Assembly (NCBI GenBank): GCA_022822205.1
Contig: JAJECC010000145.1
Span: 1-58,755 of the forward strand
From: Rhodospirillales bacterium
GTDB taxonomy: Bacteria; Pseudomonadota; Alphaproteobacteria; Rhodospirillales; UBA2165
Reading direction: 5' to 3'
DNA length: 58,755 nt
Under the pieces are notes generated by a model, which searched no databases, had not been told where the DNA came from, and worked only from the letters and a program-made list of their open reading frames with translations. Shown piece after piece: positions 25,040-33,486 of this stretch. Position 1 is the stretch's first letter, and each line of letters opens with the position of its first letter. A program made the translations under genes and the position numbers.

Positions 25040-26174
25040 AGGCGGTCCCCAACAGTGCCGTGACCTGGGTCGACAGGGTGCCGCCATTGCCGTGCACCAA
25101 CGCCGTCTCGGCGCCCGGCACCTGCCGGTCGCCGGCAATGCCCCGAAGCTGCTCGACGGCTTCGACGATCAGAAACAGGCCGTACATCCCGGGGTGCACG
25201 CAGCTCAGGCCGCCGCCGTTGGTATTGACGGCCAGGGTTCCGCCGGGCGCTATGGCGCCGCCTTCGAGGAAATTTCCGCCTTCGCCCTTGGGGCAATATC
25301 CGAGGTCCTCCAGAAACAGCAGCGTGTTTATGGTGAAGGCGTCGTACAGCGCCAGCACATCGACATCCCCCGGCGCCATGCCCGCCATGTCGAAGGCGCG
25401 GGGACCGGACCGGGCCGCGGCGGTCACCGTCAGGTCTTCCATTTGCGCAATCTGTTGATGAGAGGTCTCGGCGGCGACGCCCAGAACATAGGCGGGGGAT
25501 TGGGGAAAATCCCCTGCCCGCTCCGCTCGAACCATAATCACCGCTCCGGCGCCATCGGTGATCAGGCAGCAATCGCGAACCGTCAACGGATCGGAGACCA
25601 TGCGCGAGGAAACGACATCTTCGATGGCCAGCGGATCCCGTTCCACGGCGCGCGGATTCAGTTGCGCCCATCCTCTGGCGGCCACCGCCACTTCGGCCAG
25701 CTGTTCCCGCGAGGTGCCGTAGACGTCCATGTGCCGGGCCGCGGCAAGGGCATAGGAATTGACCAACCGAACCCCGTAGACCGCCTCATGGGGCGTCCGG
25801 ATGGCCCCGCCCGGCCGGCGGCGTCCGCTCCGGGCATTGCTGCCATAGGTAATCAGGGCCGTGTCGCACAGGCCGGCATCGAGCGCCAGCGCCGCCCATT
25901 GCAGATAGTTGACGAAAGACGATCCGCCGAGCATCGTTCCCTCGAGGACTTTTGGCCGCAGTCCGAGATATTCGCTGACCGCCGTCGCCGGCAGCGAGGC
26001 CGGCTCCATAACCGAAAAGACGCCGTCGATGTCCGATTTGGAAAGCCCCGCATCGGCGAGGGCGCGGTCCACGGCCTGACCCATCAGTTCGAAATGCGAC
26101 CAGCCCGGCACTTCGCCGAATTCAGATGTCGCGGCGCCGACGATTGCCGCCTTTCCCCGCAGGCTGGTGGTCAT
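25029..26174 (-). CDS. Thiolase-like protein (acetyl-CoA acetyltransferase/lipid-transfer family)
   Basis: A 381-residue thiolase-fold protein from ATG 26174 (LRGKAAIVGAATSEFGEVPG). Where ordinary thiolases have the acyl-carrying Cys, this one reads MLGGSSFVNYLQWAALALDA, with no Cys. Near the C-terminus LVHGNGGTLSTQVTALLG keeps the His. Such Cys-lacking members often work in a complex with a DUF35/OB-fold partner (as in retro-aldol side-chain cleavage), but no partner gene is adjacent. So it could be a lyase or a binding protein rather than a true thiolase. Confidence 0.82.
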   Translation of the reverse strand: MTTSLRGKAAIVGAATSEFGEVPGWSHFELMGQAVDRALADAGLSKSDIDGVFSVMEPASLPATAVSEYLGLRPKVLEGTMLGGSSFVNYLQWAALALDAGLCDTALITYGSNARSGRRRPGGAIRTPHEAVYGVRLVNSYALAAARHMDVYGTSREQLAEVAVAARGWAQLNPRAVERDPLAIEDVVSSRMVSDPLTVRDCCLITDGAGAVIMVRAERAGDFPQSPAYVLGVAAETSHQQIAQMEDLTVTAAARSGPRAFDMAGMAPGDVDVLALYDAFTINTLLFLEDLGYCPKGEGGNFLEGGAIAPGGTLAVNTNGGGLSCVHPGMYGLFLIVEAVEQLRGIAGDRQVPGAETALVHGNGGTLSTQVTALLGTASTL

Positions 26175-26340
26175 TCTGTTCCCCCGAAGCATCACGATAG
26201 GCCGCGGCATGCCGCAATATCAATGACTTTCAGGACGCCATTCCGCAGTTGGACAGGTCAAAAGTATGTCGTGACGAATTCATCGATCGTATAGGCTGGA
26301 CTCCATCAAATCAGCGATTCTTCATCGGGGGAGGCCGGGG

Positions 26341-26964
26341 GTGGCCGCATCATCCAACGATGCCTTGTCGGACAAGGCCGAAATCAACGACGTTCTGCTG
26401 ACCTGGGGTCAAGCCCGGGACCGGGGCGAATGGGATACGCTCCGGGCCTGCTTCCAGCCTGATGCGACAATTCACATTGCCTGGATTTCCGATACCGCCG
26501 AGGAATTCGTCCGGCGATCGGCGGATATGCTGGCCGAGTGGAAAGAGGGCGAGTCGAGCAAGCACTTCATCGGCGGCGGCCAGGTGACGCTCAACGGAAA
26601 TCGCGCTTACAGCAGGTGTCATGTGAATTTGATTTCACGGCTGTCCGCGGACGGCATTCCGTTCGATTGGGAATTCTGGGGCCAGTTCCACGATCTTTTC
26701 GAGCGCCGCGAAGACGGCGTGTGGCGGATATTCAAGCGAACGATGGTTTACGAGAAGGACCGCCTCGACCCAGTCATCGCCGGTCAGCTTCCGGATGACT
26801 ATTTTGACGCGGCAACCCTGGACTCCCATCCGCATCAGATCAGGTTTCTGGCTTGGCGGCTTTCGCTCACCGGCAGGAAACCCGTCGAGGACATCGTATT
26901 GGCGCGAACCGAGGGCGAAACCGGCCTGATCGACGAGTGCCGGAACTGGATCAAGGGTTCCTGA
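26341..26964 (+). CDS. SnoaL/NTF2-like protein
   Basis: A 207-residue protein from GTG 26341, with GGGGGAGG shortly upstream. It has the alpha+beta cone fold: helix ALSDKAEINDVLLTWGQARD, then ACFQPDATIHIAWISDTAEE, and later strands SRCHVNLISRLSADG and DGVWRIFKRTMVYEKDRL. Members include ring-hydroxylating dioxygenase small subunits, isomerases and dehydratases. No large oxygenase subunit is adjacent. A C-terminal extension of about 50 residues beyond the cone is present. Function open. Confidence 0.75.
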   Translation: MAASSNDALSDKAEINDVLLTWGQARDRGEWDTLRACFQPDATIHIAWISDTAEEFVRRSADMLAEWKEGESSKHFIGGGQVTLNGNRAYSRCHVNLISRLSADGIPFDWEFWGQFHDLFERREDGVWRIFKRTMVYEKDRLDPVIAGQLPDDYFDAATLDSHPHQIRFLAWRLSLTGRKPVEDIVLARTEGETGLIDECRNWIKGS

Positions 26965-27044
26965 ACCATGCGCGATGCGCGGGGTGTCTGTGCGCCCTCC
27001 GTCTTTTGCTCTAGAATCGGCCCGGGCGATGTGATTGTTCGCGG

Positions 27045-28763
27045 ATGAAAATGGACCGGATCGTTCCCAGATACACGGCTATCGGCGTCCTCTTCGGGTG
27101 CCTGCTTCCGATGACCGCCTGGATTTTGGATTTGAGTTTGGGCGGGATGACGCCGAGCGCCCAGGCGATCATCGACATCCATCGGGCCTCGCCCGTCCAC
27201 TTCATCGTCGATTTGGCTCCGATCGTCCTTGGCGCCGCGTTTTTCTTCCTGGGCGCCAAGCAGCGGCATGCGGTGGCCGCGAGCGAGGCGCTCCGAGGCG
27301 ATGCCGTCGAGCGCGCCGAAGCCCTCAACCAAAGCGAAGCCCGAATCAAGGATTTCACCAACATTCCCAACCAGCGCTTCTGGGAAACCGACGAGGACCA
27401 CGTTTTCACCTATGTGTCGGGCGGTATCGGACGAACATTCATGAACACCATCGACGACGCCGTCGGGAAGAAGCGCTGGGAGCTTCCCGGCGTCGGAGCA
27501 CCGGAGGAGGCTTGGCGGGCGCACAAGGCCGATATAGCCGCCCGGCGCCCGATCAACGATTTCAGGTGTACTCAGACGGACACGGCCGGGAACATCACGC
27601 ACCTGAACATCAACGGCCGTCCCTTTTATGACGAGAAAGACAATTTCCGCGGCTATCGAGGCACCACGACAAACATTACCCAACAGGTTGAAGCCGCGAC
27701 AGCGGTCGAACAGTCGGAGGAGAAATACCGGCACTTGTTCGAATTCGCCGAAGACTCGATCTTTATTGTCGATACGGACACATTCAGATTTTTGGATGTC
27801 AACCGCGCGGCCGCACGGCGCCTTGGATATACCACCCAGGAACTCATCGGCAAACTTGTGGTGGACATCAACGCGGAGGACTTCAGGCCGGAAGAAACCG
27901 CCCGCCGGCTTGAACGTATCCGGGAGGAAGGCAGCCTGACCTTCGAAACCATGCACGTTCGCAAGGACGGATCCAAGCTGCCGGTCGAAATCAGTTCGCG
28001 GTTCGTCAGCTACGGCAACCGGGAAGTTCTGGAGAGCATCGTCCGCGACATCACCGAACGAAAGGAAATCGAGCGTCTCAAGAACGAGTTCATTTCGACG
28101 GTCAGTCATGAACTCCGCACGCCGTTGACTTCAATCATCGGATCCCTCGGATTGATGCGCGGAAACGCCTTGGGCGAAGATCCCCGGCAGGTTCGGCAAC
28201 TCATCGAGGTCGCCCACGGCAACTCGGAACGGCTGGTCCGGCTGATCAACGACATACTCGACATCGAAAAAATCGAATCCGGCAGCATGGAATTCGAGAT
28301 GCGGCCGGTGGACCTCAATGCACTGGTGGAACAAGCCATCGCCGACAACGAGGGCTACGCGAACCGGTTCGGCGTCATTCTGGTCAGGGAGCGCAATGTG
28401 CCCGATGCATCGATCACCGGCGATTGGCATCGGTTGCTTCAGGTTATGGCGAACCTGATATCCAATGCGTCGAAATTTTCGCCCGCGGGCAGCCGTGTCG
28501 ACCTAAAGTTGACGCCGAACGGCAAAGCGGTCCGGGTCGCCGTAACGGACAATGGGCCCGGGGTTCCGCTGGATTTTCGGGACACCATTTTCGACAAGTT
28601 TACCCAGTCGGACATGTCGGACAGCCGCGAGAAAGGCGGCACCGGTCTGGGCCTCTCGATTTCAAAGGCGATCGTCGAGGTCCACGGCGGCCGGATCGGG
28701 TTTCGGAACAACGCGGAAGGCGGCGCCACATTCTATTTCGATCTCCCTCGTGAAGCGGCGTAG
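27045..28763 (+). CDS. PAS-domain sensor histidine kinase, orphan
   Basis: A 572-residue membrane kinase. Two N-terminal transmembrane stretches lie at about 11-33 and 52-70. Then come two PAS domains (about 100-215 and 225-345), the second of the classic form FEFAEDSIFIVDTDTFRFLD. The HisKA phospho-acceptor is H355 in FISTVSHELRTPLTS. The catalytic domain has the N-box NLISNASKFSPAG, G1 TDNGPGVPLDF and G2 GGTGLGLSISKAIVEVHGG. No response regulator is nearby, so its partner must be elsewhere. The PAS pair suggests sensing of a small molecule or redox state. Confidence 0.92.
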   Translation: MKMDRIVPRYTAIGVLFGCLLPMTAWILDLSLGGMTPSAQAIIDIHRASPVHFIVDLAPIVLGAAFFFLGAKQRHAVAASEALRGDAVERAEALNQSEARIKDFTNIPNQRFWETDEDHVFTYVSGGIGRTFMNTIDDAVGKKRWELPGVGAPEEAWRAHKADIAARRPINDFRCTQTDTAGNITHLNINGRPFYDEKDNFRGYRGTTTNITQQVEAATAVEQSEEKYRHLFEFAEDSIFIVDTDTFRFLDVNRAAARRLGYTTQELIGKLVVDINAEDFRPEETARRLERIREEGSLTFETMHVRKDGSKLPVEISSRFVSYGNREVLESIVRDITERKEIERLKNEFISTVSHELRTPLTSIIGSLGLMRGNALGEDPRQVRQLIEVAHGNSERLVRLINDILDIEKIESGSMEFEMRPVDLNALVEQAIADNEGYANRFGVILVRERNVPDASITGDWHRLLQVMANLISNASKFSPAGSRVDLKLTPNGKAVRVAVTDNGPGVPLDFRDTIFDKFTQSDMSDSREKGGTGLGLSISKAIVEVHGGRIGFRNNAEGGATFYFDLPREAA

Positions 28764-28774
28764 AGCAGCTTCCC

Positions 28775-29518
28775 ATGATCGAACTCTACTCGTTTCCCAC
28801 ATCCACCTGCAGTCTCAAGGTGCGCATCTGCCTCGCGGAAAAAGGCATGGAGTACAAGGAGCATCGGCTGTCTCCGGGAGAGAACGGGCACCTCACCGAC
28901 GCGTACCTGCGGATGAACCCCAACGGCGTGGTGCCGACGCTGGTCCATGACGGTACGGTGGTCGTCGACTCCTCGGTGATCCTCGAATATCTGGACGAGG
29001 TGTTTCCGGAACCGTCCTTCAGCCCGGCCTCACCGACCGGCAGAGCCAGAATGCGCGCATGGCTTCGCTTCTTCGAGGAAAAGCCGACGCCCGCGGTCCG
29101 CTACCCGACATTCCAGAAATTCCTTATCCACAACTACACCAGGCTTTCGCCGGAACAGTTCGAAAAGGCGGCGGAACGCCGGCCGCTCAAGACCGACTTC
29201 TACAAGCGGATGGGCCAGGACGGCTTCACCGACGCCGAAATCGCCAAGGCCATGGACGACGTGCGCCTGACCATCGACAGGATGGAAACCGAACTCGCCA
29301 CCAATGGCCCCTGGATCATGGGAGATCAATATACCTTGGCGGACATGTGCGTCGCGCCGCTGATCGACCGGATGGATGACCTCGGTCATCGGGAGATGTG
29401 GGAATCGGCGCATCCCGCGGTCACCGCCTGGTTTGCCGCCATGCGGTCGCGGCCGGCCTTTGAAGCCGCCTACTACCCCGGCTCCCGGATGTCCGAGTTC
29501 TACCCGGAGCACGCCTAA
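28775..29518 (+). CDS. Glutathione S-transferase family protein
   Basis: A 247-residue GST beginning 11 bases after the histidine kinase gene, so probably on the same transcript. N-domain: IELYSFPTSTCSLKVRICLA with Cys at about 12, NPNGVVPTLVHDG with cis-Pro, and DSSVILEYLDE. The helical C-domain contains WIMGDQYTLADMCVAPLIDR, the folding N-capping box. It is a paralogue of the GST at 20585. A GST after a sensor kinase is an unusual pairing. Substrate unknown. Confidence 0.87.
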   Translation: MIELYSFPTSTCSLKVRICLAEKGMEYKEHRLSPGENGHLTDAYLRMNPNGVVPTLVHDGTVVVDSSVILEYLDEVFPEPSFSPASPTGRARMRAWLRFFEEKPTPAVRYPTFQKFLIHNYTRLSPEQFEKAAERRPLKTDFYKRMGQDGFTDAEIAKAMDDVRLTIDRMETELATNGPWIMGDQYTLADMCVAPLIDRMDDLGHREMWESAHPAVTAWFAAMRSRPAFEAAYYPGSRMSEFYPEHA

Positions 29519-29542
29519 AGCTGTTTCCGGTGATCGTACGCC

Positions 29543-29566
29543 CGCTGCCCAGCCCGATGGGCAGCG
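29543..29566. terminator. Hairpin between convergent genes
   Basis: A perfect 9-bp stem, CGCTGCCCA and TGGGCAGCG, with a six-base loop in the 54-base gap between the convergent GST and SDR genes. There is no U-run, but GC-rich hairpins without one often end transcription in such genomes. Confidence 0.5.
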
Positions 29567-29572
29567 AAATGG

Positions 29573-30334
29573 TCAATAGGTCGCCCGGCCGCCCGAGACG
29601 TCGAACACCCCGCCGGTGGCGAACGAGCATTCCTCGGAGGCCAGCCACGCCACCATGGCGGCGATTTCCTCCACCAGGCCGAAGCGGTTCATGGGGATCT
29701 TCGAGAGCATGAAATCGATATGCTCCTGGGTCATCTGATCGAAGATCGCCGTCCGCACCGCCGCCGGCGTCACGCAGTTGACCATCACGTTGGTCTGCGC
29801 CAGTTCCTTGCCGAGCGCCTTCGTCAAGCCGATGACGCCGGCCTTGGTCGCCGAATAGGCCGGCGCCTTGGGGTTTCCCTCCTTGCCGGCGATGGACGCC
29901 ACGTTTACGATGCGGCCGTAATCGTTCTCCAGCATGTGGGGAATGGCCGTCCGGCTGACATAGAACGTTCCGGACAAATTGATATCGACCACTTGGTCCC
30001 AGGCATCGATGGGGTATTCCCATGACGTGACGTTGGGACCAGAAATTCCGGCGTTGTTGACCACGATGTCGACCTTGCCGAGATCACCGACCGAACCGGC
30101 AAAGGCGGCTTCCACCGCCGAATTGTCGGAAATATCGGCAACCCGGCCGGTCACCTTCGTGGCGCCGGCCGCCGCCGAGAGTTCCTCCACCGCCCGGGCC
30201 AGGCCGTCTTCGTTGACGTCCCAGATGCAGGTATCGGCGCCGGAGTCCACCAGCCGCCTGGCGATGCCGAGGCCCAGTCCCGCCGCACCGCCGGTGACGA
30301 CGGCGGCGCGGCCGTCGAGGTCGATCCGGTTCAC
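29573..30334 (-). CDS. Short-chain dehydrogenase/reductase
   Basis: A 253-residue SDR from GTG 30334 behind AGGGCTGATCCC. Cofactor motif TGGAAGLGLGIARRL (about 15-29), NNAGISGPN, catalytic Ser in VNVASIAGKEG, and Tyr/Lys in AYSATKAGVIG. It is the third gene of an operon with two hydratase-family genes (gaps of 13 and 4 bases), so it probably converts a hydroxy or oxo acid made by ring-cleavage metabolism. The C-terminal GGVFDVSGGRATY end is typical of the FabG-like group. Confidence 0.9.
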   Translation of the reverse strand: MNRIDLDGRAAVVTGGAAGLGLGIARRLVDSGADTCIWDVNEDGLARAVEELSAAAGATKVTGRVADISDNSAVEAAFAGSVGDLGKVDIVVNNAGISGPNVTSWEYPIDAWDQVVDINLSGTFYVSRTAIPHMLENDYGRIVNVASIAGKEGNPKAPAYSATKAGVIGLTKALGKELAQTNVMVNCVTPAAVRTAIFDQMTQEHIDFMLSKIPMNRFGLVEEIAAMVAWLASEECSFATGGVFDVSGGRATY

Positions 30335-30338
30335 GGGA

Positions 30339-31109
30339 TCAGCCCTTCACCCTGAAGCCGACGGACCCGAGGCCCTGCACCGTATTGCGGACCGAAACGC
30401 CCTTCTCCAGGGCGACCGCCTCGGTGACGCCGCCCGCCATGACCACCCAGCCGGCTTCGAGAATTTCGCCCGCTTCGGCGGCCATCCGGGACGCCGCGGC
30501 GAGCGACCGCCCGGGATGTCCGAGTATCGCGGCGGACGAGCCGATGGTCGCGGGACGGCCGTTCACTTCCATGACCACGCCGAGGTTGTCCAGATCCATA
30601 TCCGGCGGGCACCAGGGCCCGATCACGTAGCCGGACGACGATGCGTTATCGGCCACCACGTCCTGCAGATTGAACTTGAACGCCCGGTAGCGGCTATCGA
30701 TGATCTCGAGCGCCGGGGCGACCGCCTCCACCGCCGCCATCGCCTCCATGGGCGTGGTCGGGCCGGCCAAGGTCGCGCCCAGCAGGTAGGCGATTTCCGG
30801 CTCGACCCGCGGGTGCACGTAATCCTTGAGGTTGATGACCGCGCCGTCCTCGACCAGCATGCCGTCGGTCAGGCGGCCCCAGATCATGTCGGACAGGCCC
30901 ATCTGGACCATCTTGGCCCGGCTGGTGAAGCCCATCTTCATGCCCGAGCGCTCTTCGCCGCGCTCCAGGCGCCGGTCGATGCTCGCGGCCTGGACTCTGT
31001 AGGCCTGTTTGAGCGTCATCCTGCTCTTCTTGGAGAGCTGCGGGATTGCCGTCGCCTTCACCGCCGCATCATCGACCGTCTTGGCGAGTTTTTGAATGTC
31101 GACTGCCAT
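30339..31109 (-). CDS. 2-oxo-3-hexenedioate decarboxylase / 2-keto-4-pentenoate hydratase family (DmpH-like)
   Basis: A 256-residue fumarylacetoacetate-hydrolase-superfamily enzyme from ATG 31109. The Mg-binding carboxylates are seen in HPRVEPEIAYLLG (two Glu) and ALEIIDSRYRAF (one Glu, then Asp-Ser-Arg). It fits the lower meta-cleavage pathway: decarboxylation of 4-oxalocrotonate to 2-oxopent-4-enoate (DmpH), or hydration of the latter (MhpD/DmpE). The N-terminal MTLKQAYRVQAASIDRRLER block favours the decarboxylase branch. It lies next to a paralogue upstream and an SDR downstream. Confidence 0.85.
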   Translation of the reverse strand: MAVDIQKLAKTVDDAAVKATAIPQLSKKSRMTLKQAYRVQAASIDRRLERGEERSGMKMGFTSRAKMVQMGLSDMIWGRLTDGMLVEDGAVINLKDYVHPRVEPEIAYLLGATLAGPTTPMEAMAAVEAVAPALEIIDSRYRAFKFNLQDVVADNASSSGYVIGPWCPPDMDLDNLGVVMEVNGRPATIGSSAAILGHPGRSLAAASRMAAEAGEILEAGWVVMAGGVTEAVALEKGVSVRNTVQGLGSVGFRVKG

Positions 31110-31122
31110 CTTCCGTCTCCCC

Positions 31123-31911
31123 TTACGCGCCGAACACGGCCCGGACCGAGCCCAGCCCGTTGATCCGCGCCTCGTAAACTTCACCCTTGGCCGCCGGAAC
31201 CATCGGCCCCAACGCGCCCGACATGACGATGTCCCCGGCCGACAGCGGCCGGCCCCGCGCGGTCATGACCTCCGCCAGCCAGCGCACCGCATTGATGGGA
31301 TGGCCGAGGCAGGCGGCGCCGGCGCCGACCGAAACCGGCTCGCCGCGGTTTTCTACTACCATGCCGCACATGCGGCCGTCGAAGCCGTCCAGCGCAACCT
31401 TGTCGTTGCCCAGGATGAAGAGCCCCGACGAGGCATTGTCGGCCACCGTGTCGACGATGGTGATGTCGAAATTCGCGATTCGGCTGTCGACGACCTCGAT
31501 CGCCGGGGCGGCATAGGCGACGGCGCGGATCACGTCCGCGGTGGTCGGCTTGTCCAGATGCAGATCCCTCTCCAGGATGTAGGCCACTTCCGCCTCGACC
31601 CGCGGCTGAGAGACCCGGCTCGCCGGGATTTCCTCGCCGTCCGGCACCGCCATGTCGTCGAACAGCATGCCGTAGTCCGGCTGATCGACCCCCAGTTGGG
31701 TCTGAACGGCCTTGGCGGTCAGGCCGATCTTGCGGCCCACCATGCGGGCGCCTTCGCGCAATCGCCACAGGGTCACGTCCTCCTGAACGGCATAGGCGCC
31801 GTCGATGTCGCCACGGTCGAGAAGATCCCGGATCGGCTTGTCCGCCTTCCCGCTTTTGTAGGCGTTGATAATCCTCTCGGACGCCTGATGAATGGCTGAA
31901 GCTGAGGTCAT
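31123..31911 (-). CDS. 2-keto-4-pentenoate hydratase family (MhpD/DmpE-like)
   Basis: A 262-residue paralogue of the next gene, from ATG 31911 with GGAGGAA. Mg ligands: SQPRVEAEVAYILERD (two Glu) and AIEVVDSRIANF (one Glu). AYAVQEDVTLWRLREGARMV and GRKIGLTAKAVQTQLG match the hydratase/decarboxylase family. One of the pair is probably the hydratase and the other the decarboxylase, which act together in known pathways. The assignment between them is not certain. It is the first gene of the hydratase-decarboxylase-SDR operon and lies 130 bases after the sulfatase gene on the same strand. Confidence 0.85.
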   Translation of the reverse strand: MTSASAIHQASERIINAYKSGKADKPIRDLLDRGDIDGAYAVQEDVTLWRLREGARMVGRKIGLTAKAVQTQLGVDQPDYGMLFDDMAVPDGEEIPASRVSQPRVEAEVAYILERDLHLDKPTTADVIRAVAYAAPAIEVVDSRIANFDITIVDTVADNASSGLFILGNDKVALDGFDGRMCGMVVENRGEPVSVGAGAACLGHPINAVRWLAEVMTARGRPLSAGDIVMSGALGPMVPAAKGEVYEARINGLGSVRAVFGA

Positions 31912-32040
31912 CGAGACGGTTCCTCCCTGAGAATTTCCGGTGATTGCCTGCCGGCGAGCGTATCCGACGGCGGATGCCTAGACAATCGCCCGGGATCGGG
32001 CAACCCGGGCCCAACCGGTGTCCGACGCTCGGACGGGAAG

Positions 32041-33483
32041 CTAGACGGGTGCCGGCGTCGCGCCCTTGGTGCCCGTGCCGAACGCCGCCTCCGGCCCGCC
32101 GAATTTGGCGATGAGTTCGTTTTGGTCGTCCTTGGCGCGGCGGTCGACGGCCTCGGGGTCGACCAGGCCGCGCAACGCCGCATGCATCGCATCGAGATGC
32201 GCCTTGGCGCCCGGGTCGCCCGCCAGATTGGTCGTTTCCTCGGGGTCGTCTTCCAGATCGAACAGTTCCGGCTCGAAGCCCACATAGTAAATGTACTTCC
32301 ACCGGCCGCGGCGGATCATGAACGCGCCGGAGGGCGAACCCGCGGCGTGATATTCGGAGAACGCGATCCGCCCGGGCTCGTCGCTTTCGCCGGCCAGCCG
32401 GAACCATGAACGCCCGGGCAGGTTCCGGGCATCGTCGGGAACGTCCACGCCGACCCCGTCCAGGATGGTCTGGTAGCTGTCCACCAGGCTGACGGGCGTC
32501 TTACAAATCCGGCCTTCGGGAACGTCCGGCCCGGCGACCATCAGCGGAATACCGGCCGCCTCCTCGTACATGTTGGATTTGCCCCACAGGCCCCGGGTGC
32601 CGACATTGTCGCCGTGGTCCGAGGTGTAGACGATACGGGTGTCCTCGGCGAGGCCGGACGATTTGAGGGTGTCCAGGACCCGCCCGATTTGCGCATCGAC
32701 GTAGGTGCAGAGGCCGAAATAGGCCGCCTGGGCGACCTTGCGGTCGTCCGGGGCCAGCGCATCGTCGGTGCCGTGAAACCGCGCCATGATATCGGTCCAC
32801 GGGTGGCGCTCGTATCCGTCCTCGGGCCGCAGTTTCATGGGCGGCAGGTCGCCGACCGGATACATGTCGTAATATTCCCGCGGCACCACCAGCGGAAAAT
32901 GCGGCGCCACAAAACCGAGATACAGCACCCAGGGCCGGTCCGCCGGCCGGGCGGCCATGGCCTCCAGCCACTCGCAGGCCGTGTCGGCGATGGTCCGGTC
33001 ATAGATATTGTACTTCGACTCTCCGGGGCCGAGGGTCTCGCCCAGCATTTTCTGTCCGCGCGGGTTGCCCAGCGGCAACGGATCCCGCACCGACCCCCAT
33101 ACCTGGCCGATCCCGCCCATGATGTGCATGGGGTGACGCTGCGTGCTGAACCCGGTGAGATCGGTCTCGTTGCGGTAATGGAGCTTGCCGACGGACTCGA
33201 CGGCGAACCCGAGGTCGATCAGGTGGTGTCCCCATCCCCGGACCCGGCCGTCATAGGCCAAGGCGTTGTCCCAATAGCCGATGTCATGCACGTAGCGGCC
33301 GGTCGCCCACGCGGCCCGCGCGGGAATGCAGATGGGCGAATTGGTATAGGCGGCGGTGAAGCGTGTTCCGGCCGCGGCCAGCGCATCCAGGTTCGGGGTC
33401 TTCACGTGCGAATGGCCGGCGCAGCCCAGCATCCTGGGGTTGTGCTCGTCGGACATGATGAACAGCAGGTTCTTGGGATCCAT
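32041..33483 (-). CDS. Sulfatase 1 (type I, formylglycine)
   Basis: A 480-residue cytoplasmic sulfatase from ATG 33483; there is no signal peptide. The formylglycine motif is SPICIPARAAWATGR with Cys52 as the residue converted by a maturase. Metal ligands include Asp12 (MSDEHN) and the later VYTSDHGDNVGTRG. The first metal pair is SDE rather than the usual DD, as in choline-sulfatase-like and phosphonate monoester hydrolase-like members. It hydrolyses a sulfate or phosphate ester. It begins three bases after the tctA stop, so it belongs to the tctC-tctB-tctA transcript and likely acts on what that transporter imports. Confidence 0.9.
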   Translation of the reverse strand: MDPKNLLFIMSDEHNPRMLGCAGHSHVKTPNLDALAAAGTRFTAAYTNSPICIPARAAWATGRYVHDIGYWDNALAYDGRVRGWGHHLIDLGFAVESVGKLHYRNETDLTGFSTQRHPMHIMGGIGQVWGSVRDPLPLGNPRGQKMLGETLGPGESKYNIYDRTIADTACEWLEAMAARPADRPWVLYLGFVAPHFPLVVPREYYDMYPVGDLPPMKLRPEDGYERHPWTDIMARFHGTDDALAPDDRKVAQAAYFGLCTYVDAQIGRVLDTLKSSGLAEDTRIVYTSDHGDNVGTRGLWGKSNMYEEAAGIPLMVAGPDVPEGRICKTPVSLVDSYQTILDGVGVDVPDDARNLPGRSWFRLAGESDEPGRIAFSEYHAAGSPSGAFMIRRGRWKYIYYVGFEPELFDLEDDPEETTNLAGDPGAKAHLDAMHAALRGLVDPEAVDRRAKDDQNELIAKFGGPEAAFGTGTKGATPAPV

Positions 33484-33486
33484 GAT

